This document shows positions 1-6,900 of a stretch of DNA of 9,258 bases, in pieces. The translations under genes and the position numbers were made by a program. The DNA lies in contig JAEXUB010000038.1 in assembly GCA_023453125.1 (NCBI GenBank), forward strand, positions 1 to 9,258, written 5' to 3'. Numbering within the stretch: position 1 is the first letter of the stretch; every line of letters begins with the position of its first letter. The notes beneath the pieces were generated by a model, which was not told the DNA's origin, made no database searches, and worked only from the letters and a program-made list of their open reading frames with translations. Source of the DNA: Bacteroidota bacterium (lineage in GTDB: Bacteria; Bacteroidota; Ignavibacteria; Ignavibacteriales; Melioribacteraceae).

Positions 1-10
1 GATCACATCT

Positions 11-45
11 TTAAAACACAAAACCCGCCGGAGCGACGGGTTTTG
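11..45 (-). terminator. Rho-independent terminator of the cold-shock gene
   Basis: A perfect 9-bp stem is formed by bases 19-27 and 37-45 (CAAAACCCG with CGGGTTTTG) around a 9-base loop. Read on the minus strand it is followed by a T-rich tail (TGTTTTAA). It lies 22 bases past the stop codon of the cold-shock gene, in the right orientation to end that transcript. The left arm is A-rich and the right arm T-rich, so the structure could also work on the plus strand. Confidence 0.85.
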
Positions 46-67
46 GTTGTAAGAATAAAACTTATTC

Positions 68-280
68 TTAGCCGATTTTTTTTACTTCAGAAGCCTGAGG
101 GCCTTTTTCGCCCTGAACGATTGTGAATTCAACTTTATCATTTTCATTCAATGAGCGGTAGCCATCGCCTAAAATTGATTTAAAGTGAACGAATACATCT
201 TCGCCTTCCGGCTGTGAAATAAAACCAAATCCTTTAGTGCTGTTAAACCATTTAACAGAACCTGTCTTGCGCTCTGCCAT
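68..280 (-). CDS. csp: Cold-shock domain protein (CspA family)
   Basis: This 70-residue protein is a single cold-shock domain of normal family length: a five-stranded OB-fold that binds single-stranded RNA and DNA in the cytoplasm and acts as an RNA chaperone. Both nucleic-acid-binding motifs are intact: RNP1 is KGFGFI at residues 16-21 and RNP2 is VFVHF at 29-33. The aromatic patch (W11, F12, F18, F20, F30, H32, F33) and the GxVKWFN start of the domain are also present. The ATG at 278-280 is supported by an AGGAG 9 bases upstream. The gene has its own terminator downstream and a tRNA-Ser gene 123 bases upstream on the same strand. The sequence alone does not say whether it is cold-induced or constitutive, since most genomes carry several paralogues. 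The family call is certain; the choice of paralogue letter is not. Confidence 0.97.
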   Translation of the reverse strand: MAERKTGSVKWFNSTKGFGFISQPEGEDVFVHFKSILGDGYRSLNENDKVEFTIVQGEKGPQASEVKKIG

Positions 281-289
281 AAACAGATG

Positions 290-294
290 CTCCT
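290..294 (-). promoter_or_regulatory. Ribosome binding site of the cold-shock gene
   Basis: Read on the minus strand this is AGGAG, 9 bases before the ATG at 278-280. It fixes the start codon. It is a stronger Shine-Dalgarno match than anything ahead of the kinase or rnhC genes in this window, which fits a highly translated small protein. Confidence 0.8.
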
Positions 295-296
295 AT

Positions 297-314
297 AATA
301 AATAAATAAATAAA
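297..314. repeat. AATA tetranucleotide repeat in the cold-shock leader
   Basis: Bases 297-314 are four and a half perfect copies of AATA (TATT on the transcribed strand), directly upstream of the ribosome binding site. The tract should leave this part of the mRNA unpaired. Short tandem repeats of this kind can change length by slippage and so alter spacing in the leader, but nothing here shows that this happens. Confidence 0.8.
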
Positions 315-316
315 AC

Positions 317-367
317 TGACAGAGCTTTAAAACTTAATGATGTTCCTCATTGTAAAAAACCTGTCAA
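317..367 (-). promoter_or_regulatory. Possible promoter element and structured leader of the cold-shock gene
   Basis: On the minus strand a perfect TTGACA (362-367) lies 82 bases before the cold-shock start codon. No convincing -10 box follows at the usual 16-18 base spacing. Inside the region are nested inverted repeats: TGACAG/CTGTCA (317-322 with 361-366) around AATGA/TCATT (336-340 with 347-351). Either TTGACA is a real -35 box, in which case the outer arm at 361-366 would not be transcribed, or transcription starts further upstream and the nested stems fold in the mRNA leader. The sequence cannot decide between these. Confidence 0.3.
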
Positions 368-403
368 GTGTTACGTTTAATTAAAAGCCATTTCTGACTT
401 TCG

Positions 404-490
404 CGGAGAGTCAGGGATTCGAACCCCGGAAGGACTTGCATCCTTAACGGTTTTCAAGACCGCCGCATTCAACCACTCTGCCAACTCTCC
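404..490 (-). tRNA. tRNA-Ser(UGA): tRNA-Ser(UGA)
   Basis: The complete 87-base class II tRNA is on the minus strand and reads UCA serine codons. The acceptor stem pairs GGAGAGT (484-490) with ACTCTCC (405-411), and the discriminator base is G (404), as is usual for bacterial tRNA-Ser. The anticodon arm is GCGGT-CTTGAAA-ACCGT with anticodon TGA at plus-strand positions 454-456. The long variable arm has an AAGGA/TCCTT stem, diagnostic of Ser, Leu or Tyr tRNAs, and the T loop is TTCGAAT. The 3' CCA is not encoded (the DNA reads CGA after the discriminator), so it must be added after transcription. No other tRNA is adjacent. The cold-shock gene lies downstream on the same strand, separated by 123 bases. 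Confidence 0.97.
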
Positions 491-578
491 AATGAACAAA
501 ATTTTGAGCAGTAAGAATAAATAATTTTTAAGAAATTCTCCACAAAAAGTTAGAAAATTTAAGTATTAATAAAAAATT
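491..578. other. AT-rich spacer between the tRNA and the rnhC relic
   Basis: This strongly AT-rich spacer must hold the tRNA promoter on the minus strand, but no box matches well enough to mark. Its right end (about 554-578) resembles the bases just before the rnhC start: both have AAATTTAA, then TATTAA, then an A-rich run leading to AATTATG. This suggests that the duplicated segment began upstream of the coding region. Because both stretches are low in complexity, that extension is less certain than the coding match. Confidence 0.4.
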
Positions 579-841
579 ATGATTATAAGCACATTGACTG
601 AAATGAGGGGTTTGGGGAGAAAAAATAACTAAAAATGACGATTTTGGCCGATTTTAAGGATCTTTCTCATTTTATTAGGGGGGATTACGGTCCCGGATTT
701 GGAGTTAAAAGGGAAGGAGAAAAAGACAAAATACAGGTCAAATTTTGCAAAAAAGGGGCAAATACTTGGCGGGAAGGGATAATTCAGGCTTCAGATAAGG
801 CAAAATCATCTGCCGGGAATTGCCTAAAGCCTAATAAATAA
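579..841 (+). pseudogene. Decayed 5' fragment of an RNase HIII gene (N-terminal TBP-like domain)
   Basis: An open frame of 68 codons runs from ATG 635 to TAA 839-841. Its residues 5-48 align without gaps to residues 22-65 of the RNase HIII at the right edge: 22 of 44 residues and 88 of 132 bases are identical by hand count. Shared short blocks include FKD, KIQV and KKG. This is the N-terminal substrate-binding (TBP-like, DUF3378) domain, with no catalytic domain. Homology continues outside the open frame. Upstream in the same frame, FGE and LK match FEE and LK of rnhC but are broken by TGA (599-601) and TAA (626-628). Downstream, one missing base after 778 restores 21/28 base identity (779-806), and the corrected frame then contains a TAA. 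ATG 579 may match the original start, with a small indel after it. No clear ribosome binding site precedes 635. I read it as a dead remnant. A still-translated standalone domain cannot be ruled out, because the central 44 codons stay open. Confidence 0.75.
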
Positions 842-909
842 GGCTATTAATAATGTCTCCTCCCGACGCTGCTTTAGAAGCAGAAGCGGGTTCCCCCAAA
901 GCCCTTATT
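837..909. repeat. Composite inverted repeat between convergent reading frames
   Basis: The outer arms are AATAAGGCT (837-845) and AGCCCTTATT (900-909), complementary except for one extra C. Within them, CCCG/CGGG (862-865 with 887-890) and CTGCTT/AAGCAG (869-874 with 878-883, loop TAG) form an inner hairpin with a 3x3 internal loop. The structure spans the gap between the relic and the kinase stop codon. It may act as a two-way terminator, but neither side carries a convincing T run, so that role is uncertain. Nothing else is visible in 842-904. Confidence 0.45.
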
Positions 910-3900
910 CCTTTATTGTGATTTTATCCAATTGAATTAAGGCGTCTTTGAAATTAAATTTTCTTATATGCTCGGCGAGGCTATTAAGCATATTGCCGAA
1001 AACTGAAATGCCGGGCAATTCCAGAATTTCTTCCATTTTCCTTTGGGCGTGAAAATCCTGACTTTCAAGGAGGGTTTTTAATTCATTCAGAAGAAATTCC
1101 AGTTTTGCTTTGTCAAGATTACTATCGGCAATCTTCAATTCTTTTGCGGGCCTTGATTTAATCCAATCATATAATTCATTCAGAACATTATTCAGTCTGG
1201 ATTCGAAATCGGAGAACTCTTTTCCGCTGAATAACAATTCAGAGCTCCTGAGCAGAGACTCTATTTTTTCAGATGATTTATGCAATTCAACGGCGCCGAT
1301 ATTACCTGAAACCCCTTTTAATGTGTGCGCCAGTCTTACGGAAAGCTCCTTATCGCCGGCGGCTACAGCATCTTTAATTTCCTGAGCCAAATTTTTATTG
1401 GATTTATAAAAATTTTCAAGCAGATTTAAGAATAATTTTTTATTGCCGCTGGCTCTCATTAATCCGCTCACCGTATCTATTGATTTCAGTTCCGGAATCT
1501 CTTCACCATTTTGCCGGTCATCTTTTTTATTAAAAATCATACCGGAAAAATCTCTTTCAGCCGGTTTAACATAAGTTATAAGCACTTTAATTAGTTCTTC
1601 GGGGTTAATAGGTTTAGATACAAAATCCATCATGCCTGCGCCAAGGCATTTATCCTTAATTCCAACCATAGCATCTGCAGTCATTGCAATAATCGGCAGG
1701 TCTCCGTAAACAGAATGCTTGCGTATTTCTCTGGTTGCGTCATATCCATCCATCAGAGGCATTTGCAGATCCATAAACACAATATCATATTTAGAGGGAA
1801 ATCCGGAGGATGTAACTTTTTCTATTGATTCAATTCCGTTGTGCGCAATTTCAACAATAAATCCGAGCTGCTCAAAAAATTCACTAGCTACCTGCTGATT
1901 AATTTCATTATCTTCAACAAGAAGAATTCTGGCGCCTTTAATTTTTTCGAGCTCTTTATTGAATTTGGTTTCTTTATCCTCGGAAATTTTCTTAATCCGG
2001 TATTCTTTGCCGAATATTTCCATAATAGTATCGAAGAGCATAGAATGAGTTGCCGGTTTAGTTAAGAATCCTTTAATCCCTATTTCTCTTGCTTTGTCGG
2101 AAACTTCTTCTCTTCCAAAAGCGGTTATCATAAGTATGGTCGGGATATTTAATCCGGAGTGCTCTAAAATTATTCTGGAAGTTTCAAGGCCGTCAATTCC
2201 GGGCATTTTCCAATCTATAATTATCAATTCAAAAGACATTTCGTTTTTGCCGGTAATAAGATCAATAGCCTCCTGTCCCGATCGGCAGGTGGAAACATTA
2301 AATGAAAATGATTCCAGAATTTCCTTAAGGATAATAAGGGCGGTATCATTATCGTCAACAATAAGAACCTTGAGTCCGTGTAAATCGATTGCCGGCATAT
2401 AATCTTTTGCCGGCTGCTCTTTTTGAAACTTAAGAGGAACAGAAAAATAAAAAGTGCTTCCCTTGCCATACTCGCTTTCAAACCAGACTTCTCCCCCCAT
2501 CAATTCCGCAAGAGATTTGGATATTGCCAGTCCTAATCCGGTACCTCCATATTTACGGGTTGTGGAACTATCGGCCTGGGTGAATTTATGGAACATTTTT
2601 TCCTTTTGCTCATTGGTCAGCCCTATTCCGGAATCTGTTACAGCGAACCTGATAACAGCTTTATCATCTCTAAATTCCTGGAGAGAGACTTTAACAAGAA
2701 TATCCCCTTCGTTGGTAAACTTTACGGCGTTGCTGCAGAAGTTTAATAATATCTGCCCGATTCTAAGAGGATCGCCTGTAAGGTTTAGGGGAATATCCCG
2801 GGCAATATGAATATTAAATTCGAGCCCTTTTTCGTGCGCCTTCTGGGCTACGGTGTTGGATACATTTTCTAAAACATTCTCAAGATCGAAACCGGAATTT
2901 TCAATTAACAGCTTGCCCGATTCTATTTTAGAGAAATCCAATATATCATTAATTATTACCAATAAAGACATGGCGGATTTTTCAATCTTTGTCAGATAAT
3001 CCAGCTGCTTTTGATCCAGTTTGGTTTTAAGTGCAAGATGTGTAAGTCCGATAATTGCATTCATCGGAGTGCGGATTTCGTGAGACATAGTGGCCAGAAA
3101 CTGGCTTTTAGCTACCGTAGCCGTTTCGGCTTCAATTTTGGCCCTTTTCAATTCCTCTTCGTTTAAAATTCTATCTGTAATATCACGTGCGGCAGCATAG
3201 ATATATTTGCCGACAGGTACACTGTGCCATTCAATAAAGCGGTATTCTCCATTCTTAGTTTTGTAACGGTTGGTGAATTCAAAAATAGGATTCTGGTCCC
3301 CTAGTTTTTTCATTGCGTCAAGAGTCTGCTGGATATCATCCGGGTGAACGAACTTTAAGAATGGAGTATTTCTTAAATCATCACTTGAATATCCGAGTAT
3401 ATCCGACCATGCTTTATTTACTTTAATGAAGTTTCCGTCAGTATCTGCTATGCAAAGCAAATCAAGCGCAACGCTAAAGAAGGTTTCTAGTGTATCAGTG
3501 CTTTTTTTCAGTTCTTCCATAGCCGCGGCGAGTTCATTGGTCCTTTCCCTGACTTTGTTTTCCAGATTAGTATTGAGGTCCAGAATTTCTGCTTCGGCTC
3601 TTTTCCTTTCGGAAATATCGACTGTAGAAGACCAGATAAACTTGGGATTATCCTGATCGTCTTTAATCAACATAGCGTTCATTATAGCGGGGAAAACTGT
3701 TCCGTCTTTTCTTACATGAAGCACCTCGTCATTTTCAATATGTCCGATTTTCAAAATAATATCTCTCCCTTCATTAGCGGAAGAGTCTTCCTTCTTGGCA
3801 AAAACCGTGTTTATCGACTTGTCAATAAGTTCTTCTATAGTCCAGCCGTGCATTGAAGCGAAGTATTCGTTTACATATTCAAATGTTTCTTTCATGTTTA

Positions 3901-6900
3901 CAATTGCAAAACCGATATTTCCTCTGTCAGTAATAGTCTTGAATTTTTTTACTTCCTCTTCCGCAAGTTTTTGAGCGGAAATATCAATTGCTGTGGCCCA
4001 CATGAACTGGGGTCTGTTGTCGTCATCTAATATCAGTTTCCCATTCATAAGCGAAGGAAATGCAGTGCCGTCTTTTCTTGTCCGCCATACTTCCTGTGCA
4101 GAAAATTCCCCGCTTTGTTGAAGCATCTGAATAGTTTCCAAAACTATAACCAGCTGCTCTTTTGAATGAAGCATCGAAAGATTTTTATTCAGGATTTCAT
4201 CCGCTTCATATCCGTGCATCCTGGCAAATTCGTCATTGCAATAAATCAGATTTCCCTCAAGGTCGGCAATTGCAGTGCCGTAATTGGCACGGTCGGAGAT
4301 CATTTTGAATTTCTTCATCTCTTCTTCTGCAAGTTTTCTTGCTGTAATATCAAAATCTGCGCCCCTGTAGCCGACTAATTTGTTGTTTCTGTCATAAATC
4401 GGCTGACCGTTTGTAGAAACCCATATTACGGAATTATCCTTGCAAAGAATCGGATTGTCGAAATTAGTTATTTCGGCTCCGCTCCTGATAAGTTCGAGCC
4501 CTTTAGATTTTATTTCGCTGATAAATTCATCTGGATGAAGGTCGTAAAAATATTTTTTGCCGACCAATTCCTCGGGTTTATATCCCCATACTCTTTCTGA
4601 TAAAGCACTGACAAATGTATATAAGCCATTGGTATTGATTTCCCATATTACGGTACGGCTTTGTTCAGCGACTTGTGTAAATCTCAGCTGACTTAAAGAA
4701 AGTTTATCCTGAACTATTTTCTGTTCGGTTATATCCTTCCAGGTAACGAATATAACCATTTCTCCTGCGCGCATCATTACGCTAAGATCAACCATAGCGA
4801 GAAAATCAGTGCCGTTTAACCTAGTATGAAGCCATTCAAAAGAACAGCTGCCGGTATCTAAACATAATTGAATGAGTTCTTCTGCATATTCTTCTGAGTT
4901 TTTTCCGTTGGGCTGAAATTCAGGTGAAAACACAACGGGTGATTTCCCCAAGAACTCATTCCGGCTGTAACCTATTAATTTTTCCGATGCCCGGTTGCAT
5001 TCTATAAATACACCGTCTTTTATCAGTGCGTATGCTTCGGGTGAATCGAAAAAGAGACTCCTGTAGTTTTCTTCGCTCTGTCTTATTTTTTCTTCTGCTA
5101 ATTTCCTTTCCGAAACATCTTTGCAGAATCCCTCATAGAATAGTACTTTGCCGGCGTCATCTTTTATGTACCGGGCATTATCTTCCACCCATATTATTTT
5201 ACCGTCTTTTCTCTTAAGACGGTATCTTTCTATTTTCCCCTGCGTTTCCTGATTTTGTCTGATAATTTCTTCTCTTTCCGAACTCTCAACATATAAGGCT
5301 TCCGGGATATATACTTTTTTAAGTTCGTCCAGACTTTCGTAGCCAAGCATCTCTACATAGGCAGGATTAGCGTCAACGAAATGTCCTTCGGGTGTAGTGC
5401 GGTAATAGCCAACAGGCATGGAATTGAATAGAGACTGAAGTTTTTCTTCGCTTGTACGCAATTCCACTTCGGTCTGTTTTCGTTCAGTAATATCCTGAAT
5501 AATACTGTACCAAATTATGCTTCCATCATCTCCGGAAACTGGATTAGAGTAGCCCTCTAGCCAGCAAATACCCTTGACGGGATGATTGAAACAGTATTCA
5601 TCGTGCCAGGGGGTCATAGTTCTGGCGGATTCCGAAATAGTATCCTGAACGTGCTGAATGTCCTTACCGTCTATGCGGGCAAAAACGGGGCTAAAATCTT
5701 CAGCCAGTTCATCAGCCTTAAAGCCGAAAATATTTTCGCAGGCAGCACTTGCATATGGCATTGTAGCTTTGCCCGTAGAATCAAGCTTAAATGAGCAGAG
5801 TAGTCCGGGAACAACTGAAGCGGTTTTTTCAAGCTGTTCCTGCAGTTTTAGTTTTTCCCTCATCGCAATTTCAGCTTTTCTAAGTTCAGTTACATCGTTT
5901 GCCAGAACTATCATAGATTTGCGGCCGTAGAAATCCGTAAGGTGTCTTGTAAGTTCTACATCAATTAATGTGCCGTCCTTCCTTTTGAGAATCCAAATGC
6001 CGGCTTCATCAACGTTATCTTTTACATTAGCATGGTATTCCAGAAGGCGCTTCTGTTCTTCGGGGGGGCGAATATCCAGGATAGTCATTTGCATAAATTC
6101 TTCTCTGCTGTAGCCGTATTTGGCAACGGCAGTATCATTAACAGCTAAGAACTTTAGGGTTTCCATATCGAACACCCACATGGGATGAGGATTTGTATCA
6201 AAAAGATTGCGATAATTATCCTGGCTGGTTCTAAGTTTAATTTCTGTTTGTTTCCTTTCAGTAATGTCATGCAAAACCATAAGAAGATGTTTTGTCCCGG
6301 CTTTCATCTCAATAATTTCAATAGATAAAAGAGCGTCTCTTAATTCTCCCGATTTGCACCTGTATTTCATCTCCAGGTTACGGATATAGCCCTGCTGCTT
6401 CAAAATATTCAAGAAACTTAGAGGATGTTCAGACTCAATCAGGAAATTCAATTCATTTGCTGTAAATCCGATGACCTCGTTACGTTCATATCCGGTTTCC
6501 CTGAGAAAACTATCGTTTACTTCAAGTATGCGGCTGGTTTCCAGATCGCTAATTACAATAGAGTCGGGGCTTGTCATAAACGCTTTGGAGAATTTTTCTT
6601 CGCTCTCCTTTAATTTGTCTTCTATCATCCTTCTGTCGGTAATATCGATTCCCATGCACTGAATTTCAACCGGTTTGTTTTCGTTGTCTTTAAGGGCAAC
6701 AAATTCCCACAATGTAGTTCTAATGCTGCCGTCTTTGGCGGGTTTATCCAGTTCTACTTTAAATATTCTGCCCGGTTCTGCAAAGCATTGCTGAACAGTA
6801 TCATAGGTACGCTGGTGGTGATATTCGCATATGGATTGTAATGAATCGCCACGATTAATTCCGTCTTTGTAAATCCATCCAAATTCCTCTTCAAACTTTT

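Noticed and set aside
376..385. 10-base palindrome TTTAATTAAA between the tRNA and cold-shock genes
   Set aside because: It is short and purely A/T in an AT-rich spacer, so it is expected by chance.
404..490. tRNA-Ser as an integration site for a mobile element
   Set aside because: No repeat of the tRNA 3' end, integrase or phage gene was found in the window.
772..808. Possible programmed frameshift near 778 joining the small frame to a longer product
   Set aside because: The corrected frame meets a TAA within about ten codons and there is no slippery heptamer at the site; simple decay explains it better.
2224..2481. Minus-strand frame of 85 codons overlapping the HATPase-REC1 part of the kinase in another frame
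   Set aside because: The kinase frame is intact here and carries REC1 active-site residues; the overlapping frame has no domain.
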